From: an uncultured Alphaproteobacteria bacterium
GTDB lineage: Bacteria > Pseudomonadota > Alphaproteobacteria > HIMB59 > GCA-002718135
Length of the DNA stretch: 64,000 bases
Direction of reading: 5' to 3'
NCBI GenBank assembly: GCA_902575815.1
Contig: CACGTA010000006.1
Location: 1-64,000, forward strand
Each line of letters opens with the position of its first letter. The first letter of the stretch is position 1. Below the pieces are notes generated by a model. That model worked only from the letters and a program-made list of their open reading frames with translations, searched no databases and was not told the origin of the DNA. The position numbers and the translations under genes were made by a program. This document shows, one piece after another, positions 51,887-61,854 of this stretch.

Positions 51887-52214
51887 ACCTTTATCTTCAG
51901 GAAAATGTGAACCATGCAATGGGAACACCCCTAAATTAAATTATCAAGAAATTAGCAAATTTTTGTCTGAACTCAATGAATGGTCAGTTAATGATAATCA
52001 AGAAATGATTTTCAAAAAATTTAAATTTAGAAATTTTAAAAAAGCTATATCATTTGCAAATGAAGTGGGAGAAGTAGCAGAAAAAGAAGGTCATCATCCT
52101 GATATATCAATAGGATGGGGTTATTGTTTAGTTATGGTCCATACTCACGCAATAGAGGGATTATCAGTTAATGATTTTATATTAGCTTCCAAAATTGATT
52201 TAATTAAAAGTTAA
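51879..52214 (+). CDS. phhB: 4a-hydroxytetrahydrobiopterin (pterin-4a-carbinolamine) dehydratase
   Basis: F-FRNFKKAISFANEVGEVAEKEGHHPDISIGWGYCLVMVHTHAIEGL. Confidence 0.92.
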   Translation: MNKPLSSGKCEPCNGNTPKLNYQEISKFLSELNEWSVNDNQEMIFKKFKFRNFKKAISFANEVGEVAEKEGHHPDISIGWGYCLVMVHTHAIEGLSVNDFILASKIDLIKS

Positions 52215-52218
52215 TTTA

Positions 52219-53595
52219 ATGAAAAAAAAAATTTTTATTTGCGGTATTAGTACTGAATGCTGCTCATATTCAACATTAATACAAAATAAAAAAGATTTTG
52301 AAGTTTTAAGCGGAAAAAAACTTATAAAATATATAAATTTTCCATATTCCAAACATAATAATGTAAAATTTATACCAAATAAATTTTATCGAAGTTTGCC
52401 TGGTGGGCCTGTAGATAAAAAATTTTTTATAAAAACAATTAACAATATTACAAATGATTTAATAAAATCAAAACCTATTGATGGTATTTTGCTAATCATG
52501 CATGGTGCGATGTATGTCAAAGGTATTAGTGATCCCGAAGGTTTTTTTATTAAAAAAATTCGCTCTAAAGTATCTAAAAAATGTAAAATATCATTATCTT
52601 ATGATCTTCACGGTCAGATGACTGATACAATTATTAAAAATATTGATTATTTTGCGGCTTATAAAACAGCTCCACATATTGATGTTAAGCAAACTTATTC
52701 AAGGTCATTGAAAATGTTAATAGATGGAATATTAAAAAATAAAAAAAATCATATTATTTGGGAAAAAATACCAGTTTTAGTTTCAGGTGAAATGTCATCT
52801 ACAATAGTTGAGCCATGTAAAAAAATTTATAAAAATCTTAATATTTTTAATAAATTGAATGGGATTAATGATTGTAATTTACTTATAGGATATGTTTGGG
52901 CCGATACTAAGAGAGCAACAGCTTCTGCAATTGTAAATTGTACAGATCTTAATATTGGTAAAAGAATATGTAAGAAAATAGCACTAAGTTATTGGAATAA
53001 AAGGTTTAATTTAGTTTATGATATGAAATCTTACAAGTTAAATAAGATTTTTCATGTAGTTAATAAAAAAAGATTTACAATTTTAGCTGATAGCGGAGAC
53101 AATCCAACAGCTGGAGGGGCAGGTAGTAGAATTGATGTATTAGAGCACGTATTTAAAAACAAGATAGAGAACACTCTATTTGCAGGAATTTATAATGAAG
53201 AAATCTTTAGAGAACTAAAAAATAAAAAAAACAAAATCGTCATAAAAGATAGTATCTCAAAAAAGAAAATTTCTATTTCGATTGATAAATTTTATCTAAA
53301 AAATAATAATGCGATTATAATCTCAAATAATAATACAGTAATTTTTACTAAATATAGAAAACCTTTTCATTATCTGAGTGATTTTAGGGAATTAAATATA
53401 AATTTAAAAAAATATAAAATATTGATTGTAAAATCTGGATATCTTTCGCCAGAACTTAAAAAACTTAAAGCAGATAATTTTATGATTTTAACAGATGGAT
53501 TTGTTACTCAAGATTTTAAAAGAATTAAAAATTTATTTAGAGAAAAGCCAATTTATCCTTTCCAAAAAAATTTTAGATATAATATAGCAATTTAA
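52219..53595 (+). CDS. M81 family metallopeptidase (MlrC/microcystinase-C-like)
   Basis: LLIMHGAMYV, SYDLHGQM, ILADSGDNPTAGGAG. Confidence 0.9.
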   Translation: MKKKIFICGISTECCSYSTLIQNKKDFEVLSGKKLIKYINFPYSKHNNVKFIPNKFYRSLPGGPVDKKFFIKTINNITNDLIKSKPIDGILLIMHGAMYVKGISDPEGFFIKKIRSKVSKKCKISLSYDLHGQMTDTIIKNIDYFAAYKTAPHIDVKQTYSRSLKMLIDGILKNKKNHIIWEKIPVLVSGEMSSTIVEPCKKIYKNLNIFNKLNGINDCNLLIGYVWADTKRATASAIVNCTDLNIGKRICKKIALSYWNKRFNLVYDMKSYKLNKIFHVVNKKRFTILADSGDNPTAGGAGSRIDVLEHVFKNKIENTLFAGIYNEEIFRELKNKKNKIVIKDSISKKKISISIDKFYLKNNNAIIISNNNTVIFTKYRKPFHYLSDFRELNINLKKYKILIVKSGYLSPELKKLKADNFMILTDGFVTQDFKRIKNLFREKPIYPFQKNFRYNIAI

Positions 53596-54996
53596 TTAAG
53601 TACCACAAAAAGTTTCAAAAACTTTTTCACTTTCAAGAGGTGGGGTAATATACTTTTTATTTTCTATTTTCTCGTAAGGATTTTTCAGTATTTTTTCAAA
53701 ATTATATAATTGAACGTAATTATTACTGTACACTTCATTAATTATTTCTTCAATAATATGATTCCTAGGTATAATTTGAGGATTAACATTTTTAAATTTT
53801 CTTAATTTATTATTTTTATATTTTTCTTCCCAATTTTTAAAAATCTTTTTATCAAGAGAATTATTTTCTAAATCTAAAAATGTATTTGTATAATCAAGTT
53901 TATAAATATGCATCAAATCTAAAAATTCTTTAACAATTTCTTCGTTATTATTATTATTAGTATCTAAATTCAATTTCATAGACATCATTGTTAACCAAGA
54001 TTGATCAAACAATTTTTTATATTTATTTAATATATCTTCGATTTTTTTAATTGCTTTTTTTTCATTTGAATCAATTAAATGAATAAAAGTTTCAGCAAAT
54101 CTTGCTAAATTCCACAACGTTATTTTTGATTGATTTTCGAAAGAATATCTTCCCATTTTATCAATTGAGCTAAAAACTTTTTTTGGATTATATTCATCCA
54201 AATATGCAGCTGGACCATAATCAATAGTTTCACATGATAAAGACATATTATCGGTATTCATAACACCATGAATAAAACCAACTCTCATCCAATCTACTAC
54301 TAACTTAATTTGTAAATCGCAGATTGTCTCATAAAATTTTAAATATTTATCATTATTATTATCTATATCAGGATATAGCCTTGAAATTGTATAAGATATA
54401 AAGTTTTGAAATTCTTCTCTATTTTTTAAAAGACTTCCAAATTGAAAAGTTCCCACTCTAATATGTGAATTCGCAACTCTAATTAAAATTGCACCAGGCT
54501 CTAATTTATCACGCAATACATTTTCACCTGTAGTCATAACAGCTAGTGCTCTGGTTGATGATATGCCAAGATTATGCATAGCTTCACTCAATATGTATTC
54601 CCTTATCATTGCACCTAATGCAGCTTTTCCGTCTCCATTTCTAGAGTAGGGTGTCTGTCCTGATCCTTTTAACTGTATATCTACCCTTTTTTTATTATTA
54701 GTAATATGTTCACCAATAATTACAGCTCTACCATCGCCTAAAATTGTAAAATTTCCAAATTGATGTCCTGCATAAGCTTGAGAATAGTAATTTTTATTTA
54801 ATTTATTTTTTCCCAAAAGAATATTACACTTTTCGTCATCATCATATTTACTAAAATCTAAATTTAACTGCCTTGCAAGATCACTATTAAACAAAACTAA
54901 TTTTTTATTACTAAAATTTTCAGGATTAACTTTACTATAAAAAATATTAGGTAATTTCGTATAACTATCTTGAAAATTCCAAACCATTTTGAACAA
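53596..54996 (-). CDS. selO: SelO/YdiU protein adenylyltransferase (Cys form)
   Basis: YAGHQFGNFTILGDGRAVIIGE, DIQLKGSGQTPYSRNGDGKAALGAMIREYILSEAM, HGVMNTDNM; C-terminus FCGT. Confidence 0.96.
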   Translation of the reverse strand: MFKMVWNFQDSYTKLPNIFYSKVNPENFSNKKLVLFNSDLARQLNLDFSKYDDDEKCNILLGKNKLNKNYYSQAYAGHQFGNFTILGDGRAVIIGEHITNNKKRVDIQLKGSGQTPYSRNGDGKAALGAMIREYILSEAMHNLGISSTRALAVMTTGENVLRDKLEPGAILIRVANSHIRVGTFQFGSLLKNREEFQNFISYTISRLYPDIDNNNDKYLKFYETICDLQIKLVVDWMRVGFIHGVMNTDNMSLSCETIDYGPAAYLDEYNPKKVFSSIDKMGRYSFENQSKITLWNLARFAETFIHLIDSNEKKAIKKIEDILNKYKKLFDQSWLTMMSMKLNLDTNNNNNEEIVKEFLDLMHIYKLDYTNTFLDLENNSLDKKIFKNWEEKYKNNKLRKFKNVNPQIIPRNHIIEEIINEVYSNNYVQLYNFEKILKNPYEKIENKKYITPPLESEKVFETFCGT

Positions 54997-55057
54997 ATAT
55001 ATATAAATTTTTTAAATTTAACATCTACAACTTTAGTATATAAGTATTAAGTCAATA

Positions 55058-55840
55058 ATGAATACCATAATTGATATAGTTAATCAGTCAAAACATCCAA
55101 TAGATAGCGATAAATATATTCAATATTGCAAAAACGAAATTAAAAAAAACTCTATACTAATATTAAATGATTTTTTAACAAATGGCTGCTTAAGTGAATT
55201 AATAACTGAAGCACATGGATTACAAGATCAAGCTTTCTATTGTTCTCAAAATCATACTATCTTACTTAATAAACAAGATAAATTAAGTGACTTGAATGAT
55301 CCTTTGAATAGAGAGGTTATTAGTGATAAAGGTTGTGTTCCTCATGATTTGTTAAATCAGCAATCAAAATTAAACTTTTTATATAAATCAAATATTTTTA
55401 AAAATTTTTTAAAAGGTGTCTTAAATTTAAAAGATATTTATCCATACAGTGATACCTTATCTTCTATAAATTATAATTATTATCAAAAATCACAACAGCT
55501 AGGATGGCATTTTGATAATGCATCATTTGCTATTACTTTAATGATACAATCATCAGATAAAGGTGGTGAATTTGAATATGTTAGTAAGGGTAGAGATTTT
55601 TCTGAAAACTATATCAATAAATCATATATTAAAGATATTTTAGATAGAAAAATTTTACCACAAAAAGCAGACGTTGATGCCGGTACTCTTATATTATTTT
55701 ATGGTAGAAATTATTTGCATCGTGTAACACCAGTAGAGTCAGAAAAACCAAGAATATTAGTTACACTAAATTATAATGAAGAGGAGGGAACAATGCTCTC
55801 AGAAAATGCAAGATTAACATTTTTTGGTAGAATTAACTAA
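55058..55840 (+). CDS. 2OG-Fe(II) oxygenase (HalD/ArpA-like)
   Basis: LGWHFDNASFAITLMIQSSDKGGEFEYV...GTLILFYGRNYLHRVTPVESEKPRILVTLNY: HxD...H and Arg. Confidence 0.87.
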   Translation: MNTIIDIVNQSKHPIDSDKYIQYCKNEIKKNSILILNDFLTNGCLSELITEAHGLQDQAFYCSQNHTILLNKQDKLSDLNDPLNREVISDKGCVPHDLLNQQSKLNFLYKSNIFKNFLKGVLNLKDIYPYSDTLSSINYNYYQKSQQLGWHFDNASFAITLMIQSSDKGGEFEYVSKGRDFSENYINKSYIKDILDRKILPQKADVDAGTLILFYGRNYLHRVTPVESEKPRILVTLNYNEEEGTMLSENARLTFFGRIN

Positions 55841-56631
55841 TTATGATTAAAGAAAAATAATTGTTTTCCATTTACTCTATAGTTATTAATTAATTTTTTT
55901 GCTTCTTTTGAAGTAATCCATTCAATATATTTTTTAGCTTCTTCAATATTTAAATTATTATTTATTTTATTGCTTACTAAAATTATTCCATATTGATTAA
56001 ATAATGGAGGTAAATTTTCACAAACAATTTGTAGATTTTCTTTTTTATTAAAAGCTATCCAAGTACTACGATCAGAAAGAGTGTAAGCTTTTTTTTGATT
56101 GGCAATTAACAATGTAGATCCCATTCCTTGACCTACACTGAGATACCAATTTTCTTTAAATGGTATTTTTATATTTGATAATTCCCATAGTTCTTTTTCT
56201 TTTTTATGTGTTCCACTCTCATCACCCCTAGATATAAATAATAATTTTGATTCTTTTATTTCAATCATTTTATTTTCAATCGATGAGCAATTTTTGTTAT
56301 CTTGTTTTGGCCCAATTAATACAAAATCATTGTACATCAAATCATATCTAAGGGTGCCATATCCATTATTCATAAATTCTAGCTCTGATTTTTTATGATG
56401 AACTAATAAAATTTCTACATTTCCATCCATTGCAACTTTTATTGCCTGCCCTGTTCCAAGAGATAGAGCTCTAACTTTTGTATTATATTTATTTTCAAAT
56501 TCTTTATTAATATACTCTAATAAACCAGTATCGTGTGTAGAAGTTGTGCTTGCTATGGTTATATATTTATTTTCTGCAAGAGCACTCTTTATTATGAAAA
56601 ATAAACTAAATAATAATAAAACTCTAATCAT
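55837..56631 (-). CDS. Tungstate/molybdate-type ABC transporter substrate-binding protein (TupA-like)
   Basis: Signal peptide; ITIASTTSTHDTGLLEYINKEFENKYN, FISRGDESGTHKKE, QGMGSTLLIANQKKAYTLSDRSTW. Confidence 0.88.
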   Translation of the reverse strand: MIRVLLLFSLFFIIKSALAENKYITIASTTSTHDTGLLEYINKEFENKYNTKVRALSLGTGQAIKVAMDGNVEILLVHHKKSELEFMNNGYGTLRYDLMYNDFVLIGPKQDNKNCSSIENKMIEIKESKLLFISRGDESGTHKKEKELWELSNIKIPFKENWYLSVGQGMGSTLLIANQKKAYTLSDRSTWIAFNKKENLQIVCENLPPLFNQYGIILVSNKINNNLNIEEAKKYIEWITSKEAKKLINNYRVNGKQLFFFNHN

Positions 56632-56690
56632 AAACTTGATACATCATATAGTACTTACTAAATATATTTATATATTTTGAAAGGATAGTT

Positions 56691-56876
56691 ATGAAAATTA
56701 TTAAAGTTTTAGAAAAAACTGAATTAGTAATAGTCGATTTAGAGGTAAATCTAGGTAAAGAAAAAAGAAATGGCTTAACATTATGTGTTAAATATAATGG
56801 TGATTATTATCCATTAAATACTGCACATGATGGAAGACCAATTTTAATGAATAAAGATAATATAATTAAAAATTAA
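56691..56876 (+). CDS. Small hypothetical protein (61 aa)
   Basis: Preceded by purine-rich GAAAGGATAGTT; no family recognised. Confidence 0.5.
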   Translation: MKIIKVLEKTELVIVDLEVNLGKEKRNGLTLCVKYNGDYYPLNTAHDGRPILMNKDNIIKN

Positions 56877-57213
56877 AATTCAATTTTTTAATTATAAACA
56901 TAAAAATAGCATAAGCTATTGCAGTGCTAATTATTGAAACTATCAGAGAGAAAACAAAATTTTGTTTAAGTTTTAAAAGTATTGGTAAAACAATAAAAAA
57001 TACTATTGAAGGTACAGTCATAACAATTGTACTATAAGAGAGATCTATAACTTTTTGATAGTCTTTTGTATCCCAATACAACCAAACAAATGCCAATAGT
57101 GAAGTTAATGGTAAAGAAACAATAATTGCGGCAGTCCAAGTATATTTTTTAGCTATTTCTGAAACAGCAACAATTATAACTGCACTGATTAGTGTCTTAA
57201 GAATTATGTACAT
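56866..57213 (-). CDS. DUF3147-family membrane protein
   Basis: SEIAKKYTWTAAIIVSLPLTSLLAFVWLYWDTKD; 4 TM. Confidence 0.8.
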   Translation of the reverse strand: MYIILKTLISAVIIVAVSEIAKKYTWTAAIIVSLPLTSLLAFVWLYWDTKDYQKVIDLSYSTIVMTVPSIVFFIVLPILLKLKQNFVFSLIVSIISTAIAYAIFMFIIKKLNFNF

Positions 57214-58072
57214 TTTTACTCACATTAGTTCGAGTTGCTATATAAACACCAAAAGTACAAATTAACAACCCTATAATATCTATTAATAATAATTTTTCAC
57301 CTAATACAAACCAAGCCATTACAGCTGTAGTTGGAGGTACTAGAAAGAAGAGACTTGATGTTTTAGAAGCTGTTCCATTTTTTATCAAGTACATTAGAAT
57401 TGCGTAAGCTCCAAAGGATACCAAAATGATTTGCCAAGAAATTGATAAAATAAAACGTGTATCAAAATTAATAAATGATATTTCAAAAAAAAGTGAAATT
57501 ATAAATAAAAATATTCCAGCACTTAATGCTTGGTAAAAATTATTAACTGAAAGACTGATTTCATGAGTAAATTTTTTTTGCCAAATAGTAGCAGAAGTTG
57601 CTCCTAAAAGTGCAACAATAGAAGCTATAACTCCTATTGCAGGTATTTCTGTTCCAATATCATAACCTATAACCAATATAGTACCTAAAAAACCAAAAAA
57701 TATTCCTACCCATTGGGTAACAGTAACTTTTTCTTTTAAAATAGGTCCACTTAGAATATTTGTTAAAATAGGTTGGAGGCATACAATTAAAGCAGATAAT
57801 GTTGCAGTCAGTCCCATAGAATAAGAAAAAAATACTCCACCTAAATAAAATCCATGAAAAAGAATTCCAGTAATCATAGTTTGAAATATTAATTTTTGAC
57901 TAATTCTTATTCTTTCCCTAAAAATAATAGAAAAAATTAAAAAAAATGCACTTACAATACAAAACCTAAAACATAGTGCAGCAAAAGGGCTTGCAGATTG
58001 CACAATAAATTGACCACTTATAAAAGCACTGCTCCAAAAAAAGATAAATAGATACGAAAGATAAAGGTTCAT
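57197..58072 (-). CDS. DMT/EamA family transporter
   Basis: FIFFWSSAFISGQF, KEKVTVTQWVGIFFGFLGTILVIG. Confidence 0.88.
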   Translation of the reverse strand: MNLYLSYLFIFFWSSAFISGQFIVQSASPFAALCFRFCIVSAFFLIFSIIFRERIRISQKLIFQTMITGILFHGFYLGGVFFSYSMGLTATLSALIVCLQPILTNILSGPILKEKVTVTQWVGIFFGFLGTILVIGYDIGTEIPAIGVIASIVALLGATSATIWQKKFTHEISLSVNNFYQALSAGIFLFIISLFFEISFINFDTRFILSISWQIILVSFGAYAILMYLIKNGTASKTSSLFFLVPPTTAVMAWFVLGEKLLLIDIIGLLICTFGVYIATRTNVSKNVHNS

Positions 58073-58132
58073 TATAAATAATAATTCTATTCTTAATTTA
58101 TAAATGTTATGAAAATTTATTCATAGAATAAA

Positions 58133-58534
58133 ATGCTTAGCAATAAAATCAATTTTTTTTGTCCAAATTGTAATTCAGATAAATATATTGGTAAAACTAC
58201 TATAGGAAAAAACTATAAAGATGAACCATATAAAAATGTAACATCTGAAATACAATGTGCTAAATGTTTTATGGATATTCCATCAATTATTTCAGAAAAC
58301 ATTTCCCTTGATAAGCAAAATGAAATGTCTAAATTGTGGAATGAAATATATAAACCATCACATAAAGAAAATGCTGCACATTGTTCCAAATGTTTTAGAT
58401 ACTATTGGGAAATAGAAAAATATTTATCTGAAAATAATTTTTCTGCAAAAGATATTTTCTATCAAACTTATAATCCTAATAAATCAATTGGAGATTTAAT
58501 TTGTAAGATTTGTGATCCATCATCTTTTAAATAA
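58133..58534 (+). CDS. Hypothetical zinc-ribbon protein
   Basis: Four CxxC motifs: CPNC, CAKC, CSKC, CKIC in 133 aa. Confidence 0.7.
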   Translation: MLSNKINFFCPNCNSDKYIGKTTIGKNYKDEPYKNVTSEIQCAKCFMDIPSIISENISLDKQNEMSKLWNEIYKPSHKENAAHCSKCFRYYWEIEKYLSENNFSAKDIFYQTYNPNKSIGDLICKICDPSSFK

Positions 58535-58539
58535 AATTA

Positions 58540-59394
58540 ATGTTAGCATATATTCTAAATATATCAGGTTGGCTATTATTACCTTTCATGGATGGTATTG
58601 CAAAATATCTATCTTCAGAAATTCATTTCATACAAGTTGTTTGGGGTAGATATTTTTTTATGCTTTTAGTTAGTTTTCCATTAGCGTTTATATTTTTTAG
58701 AAAAGAAATTAGTTTTCCTAAAACAATTTCAGTACAGTTATTTAGAAGTTTTTTTTTATTTTTATCTACTGTTTTTTTCTTTTATGCAATTTCAGTTATA
58801 TCATTAGCTGAAGCTTTAACTCTTGCTTTTATTTCTCCAATTATAGTGACAATATTATCTATTTTCTATTTAAAAGAAAAAGTTGGAATTCATCGATGGA
58901 CTGCAGTTTTAATTGGATTTGTTGGAGTTATAATTATAATACGACCAGGTTTCGTTGATATAAATTTTGCATCTCTCTCAGCTATTGCTGCAGGAATTTC
59001 TTATGCTTTTTTTATAATTTATACTCGAAAATTATCTTTTACAGATAGTGCTGTTGTTACATTACTTTTTACAGGCATTGTAGGTTGTATTTTTATATCT
59101 CTTATTGTTCCTTTTTACTGGATAAATTTAGATTTTAGACAATTAATGTTGTTAATTTCCTTAGCTTCAATTGGAACTCTAGGGCATTTTTTAATAATTC
59201 TTTCTTTCAGACTTGGTGAAGCTTCAAAACTAGCTCCATTGGGTTATTTTGAAATTTCTACAAATATACTTGTTGGTTATGCTTTCTTTAGTGATTTACC
59301 TGATATTTGGATTTATCTAGGATTATCTTTGATCGTATTTAGTGGAGTTTATATTTTCATCAGAGAAAGTAAAGAAGTTAAAAAAACTAATTAA
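58540..59394 (+). CDS. DMT/EamA family transporter
   Basis: YLKEKVGIHRWTAVLIGFVGVIIIIRPG; ~10 TM. Confidence 0.88.
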   Translation: MLAYILNISGWLLLPFMDGIAKYLSSEIHFIQVVWGRYFFMLLVSFPLAFIFFRKEISFPKTISVQLFRSFFLFLSTVFFFYAISVISLAEALTLAFISPIIVTILSIFYLKEKVGIHRWTAVLIGFVGVIIIIRPGFVDINFASLSAIAAGISYAFFIIYTRKLSFTDSAVVTLLFTGIVGCIFISLIVPFYWINLDFRQLMLLISLASIGTLGHFLIILSFRLGEASKLAPLGYFEISTNILVGYAFFSDLPDIWIYLGLSLIVFSGVYIFIRESKEVKKTN

Positions 59395-60241
59395 TTTTTC
59401 TAGTTGTCTGATAAATATATATTGTAACAGATGCAATTAGTAGAGTCCCGCCTATAATTGTGTTTATAGGTGGCGATTCATTTATTATAAACCAAACCCA
59501 AGCTGTACCTAAAACACTTTCTAATAAAAAAATTAAAGCTACTTCGTGCGCTGGAGCAAATTTAGGAGAAATTGTTAAAATCATAAATGGAATAGGAAGA
59601 ATTAATATGCACATAATCAATAGAAATACAATTTGCTCATTATTTAAATTAAAGCTAATTCCAAATGGTAGCGCATAAATTGCTGCAATTAAGCATCCCA
59701 ATAAACATGCTGGCACTAAATCTTTATTTTTAAATAACCTTACAAGAACCATACTAAAACCCATACCTGCGGCTACAATAAGAGCCATTAAATCTCCATA
59801 TAATCCTGTAGTTGTAAAGCTTCCTACACCAATTATAACCATTGCAAACATTGATATTAAAATTACTATCCATGTAAAAAGACTAGGTATTTCTTTAAGA
59901 ATAAAAACTGAAAATAAAGCTGCAAAAATTGGTGCGGATGCAATTAATACTAATGTATTAGCTACAGCAGTGTTTTGAATTGAGTACACAAAACAAATAT
60001 GAGTTATAGCATAAATAATTGCATATATTATTCCTGGTATACCAATTAGATAAAATGATTTAAGAAATGATTTTTGATATGTATAAATAAGAAAAATTAA
60101 TATTGTAACTATTGGTAAAGCACTTCTATAAAATATTAAACTAAAATCGTCTAAATTTACTAATCTAATCAGTAAACTATCAGGACTAATTATTAAAACT
60201 CCAATAAATGATAATATAAGACCTTTATTTCTTGTTTTCAT
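59387..60241 (-). CDS. DMT/EamA family transporter
   Basis: LIASAPIFAALFSVFILKEIPSLFTWIVILISMFAMVIIG; ~10 TM. Confidence 0.87.
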   Translation of the reverse strand: MKTRNKGLILSFIGVLIISPDSLLIRLVNLDDFSLIFYRSALPIVTILIFLIYTYQKSFLKSFYLIGIPGIIYAIIYAITHICFVYSIQNTAVANTLVLIASAPIFAALFSVFILKEIPSLFTWIVILISMFAMVIIGVGSFTTTGLYGDLMALIVAAGMGFSMVLVRLFKNKDLVPACLLGCLIAAIYALPFGISFNLNNEQIVFLLIMCILILPIPFMILTISPKFAPAHEVALIFLLESVLGTAWVWFIINESPPINTIIGGTLLIASVTIYIYQTTRKIN

Positions 60242-60309
60242 AAATATTTGAAAATAAACAGATAATTAATATATCTATCAGTATCGTACTTTAAATCACA
60301 CTTATTTTT

Positions 60310-60717
60310 ATGAAAAAAATACTTTTTTTATGTTTAATTTCTTTATCAATAAATACTCAAGCCTTAGATACAAATAAATTAATAAATCTCAACGATTTAA
60401 ATATTCTTTTTGATTTTAAAAAGAATGATTGGAATGAAAATGTTCTTTTTCTAATAAAAAAGAATTCATTTACTAAAGTGGATAATGAATCAGATACGTT
60501 TTATTTAAAATCAATATTTAAAGATGGAGAAATAATTACAATGCCAATATTTTCCAATAGCATTGTTGAAAAAATTATATTTGAATATATTTTTTTAGAT
60601 CAAAATAAAGAAAATTTAAAAATTATAAAGGATCATTTTAATTCGTTTATAAACTTTTGTTTTGAATATCTCTATTATAACAAATCTATACAAGTAGTTA
60701 TTTCTAAATGTAATTAA
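60310..60717 (+). CDS. Hypothetical exported protein
   Basis: Signal peptide MKKILFLCLISLSINTQA; no family recognised. Confidence 0.55.
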   Translation: MKKILFLCLISLSINTQALDTNKLINLNDLNILFDFKKNDWNENVLFLIKKNSFTKVDNESDTFYLKSIFKDGEIITMPIFSNSIVEKIIFEYIFLDQNKENLKIIKDHFNSFINFCFEYLYYNKSIQVVISKCN

Positions 60718-61622
60718 TTAAAAACCATTGATGTAGCTTTAAAAATTAAACTATGTCTTTTAGCTAATTCTAATTTATCATTTGAATATCCACCACCTAT
60801 TACTGTCGCAATAGGAATTGATTTATTTTTGAAAAATTCTAACACTGTAATATCTCTTTTTAATAGTCCTTCAGTTGTTATTTTTAAATTTCCTAATTTA
60901 TCATTCTCATGAATATCTACTCCCGTATCAAAAATTACTAAATCAGGATTAAAATTTTTTAAACAATTGTTAAGAGTTTTATTTAATATATCCAAATATT
61001 CATTATCTTTTAAATTATCATCTAATTCAACATCCATGTCACTTTTTGATTTTCTAAATGGGAAATTATTTTTACAATGAATAGAACAAGTAAAAATTTT
61101 ATCATTATCTTTAAGGATTGAAGCAGTTCCATCACCTTGATGTACATCAGTATCAAAAATTAATATTCTTTTAACTAATTCTTCTTTTAAAAGATGCAAG
61201 GATGCATAAGAACAATCATTGAAGACGCAGAAACCCGCTCCAAAATCTTTATGACTATGATGTGTGCCACCAGCTAAATGATTTGCTATTCCATTCTTAA
61301 TTGCTTCTTTGCATGTTAATAGAGTTCCATTAACTGCTAAAAATGAACGATTAGAAAGTGTTTCTGACCATTTAAAACCCAATCTTCTTATTTCTTTATC
61401 GGATAAACTACCATTTTTTATTTTTAACACATAATCTAAATCATGGCATATAGAAACCTCATCAACACTTGCCTTTTGAGGACTTAGAATGTTTGCACGA
61501 TGATAATAATCTGAAATTTTTAATTCATTATACAAATCTGAAAACTTACTGGCAGTAAATTTATGATTTTCAGGCAAAGGAATGTCATAATCTTTATGTG
61601 TTATCCAGCTGATTTTTTTCAT
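60714..61622 (-). CDS. Histone deacetylase/acetylpolyamine amidohydrolase superfamily protein
   Basis: AGGTHHSHKDFGAGFCVFNDCSYA, LIFDTDVHQGDGTASI, DTGVDIHENDKLG. Confidence 0.94.
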   Translation of the reverse strand: MKKISWITHKDYDIPLPENHKFTASKFSDLYNELKISDYYHRANILSPQKASVDEVSICHDLDYVLKIKNGSLSDKEIRRLGFKWSETLSNRSFLAVNGTLLTCKEAIKNGIANHLAGGTHHSHKDFGAGFCVFNDCSYASLHLLKEELVKRILIFDTDVHQGDGTASILKDNDKIFTCSIHCKNNFPFRKSKSDMDVELDDNLKDNEYLDILNKTLNNCLKNFNPDLVIFDTGVDIHENDKLGNLKITTEGLLKRDITVLEFFKNKSIPIATVIGGGYSNDKLELAKRHSLIFKATSMVFN

Positions 61623-61751
61623 AAATTTGCCTCTTTTTAACTCAATTTATGCCTAAATTAATTTGTACATAGATTATGTGGCACTAATCTACCAATATAT
61701 ATTTAGTGAGTAAATGTATTCTATCCATAAAGAATTAGTGTCACAACCAAT

Positions 61752-61823
61752 ATGGAATTTGTTTTGATATTTGATTTATTAATTATTTGTTTAGTTGGTT
61801 TCTTTATTCTTAATTTTTATTGA
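61752..61823 (+). CDS. Possible 23-aa hydrophobic micropeptide
   Basis: MEFVLIFDLLIICLVGFFILNFY in an otherwise empty ~230-nt intergenic region. Confidence 0.2.
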   Translation: MEFVLIFDLLIICLVGFFILNFY

Positions 61824-61854
61824 ATAAATAACCAATTTTAATAATATTTAAATA

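Noticed and set aside
53596-53610. Possible selenocysteine in SelO (C-terminal FCGT)
   Set aside because: Codon at the expected position encodes Cys and the ORF ends in a normal stop; no SECIS evidence
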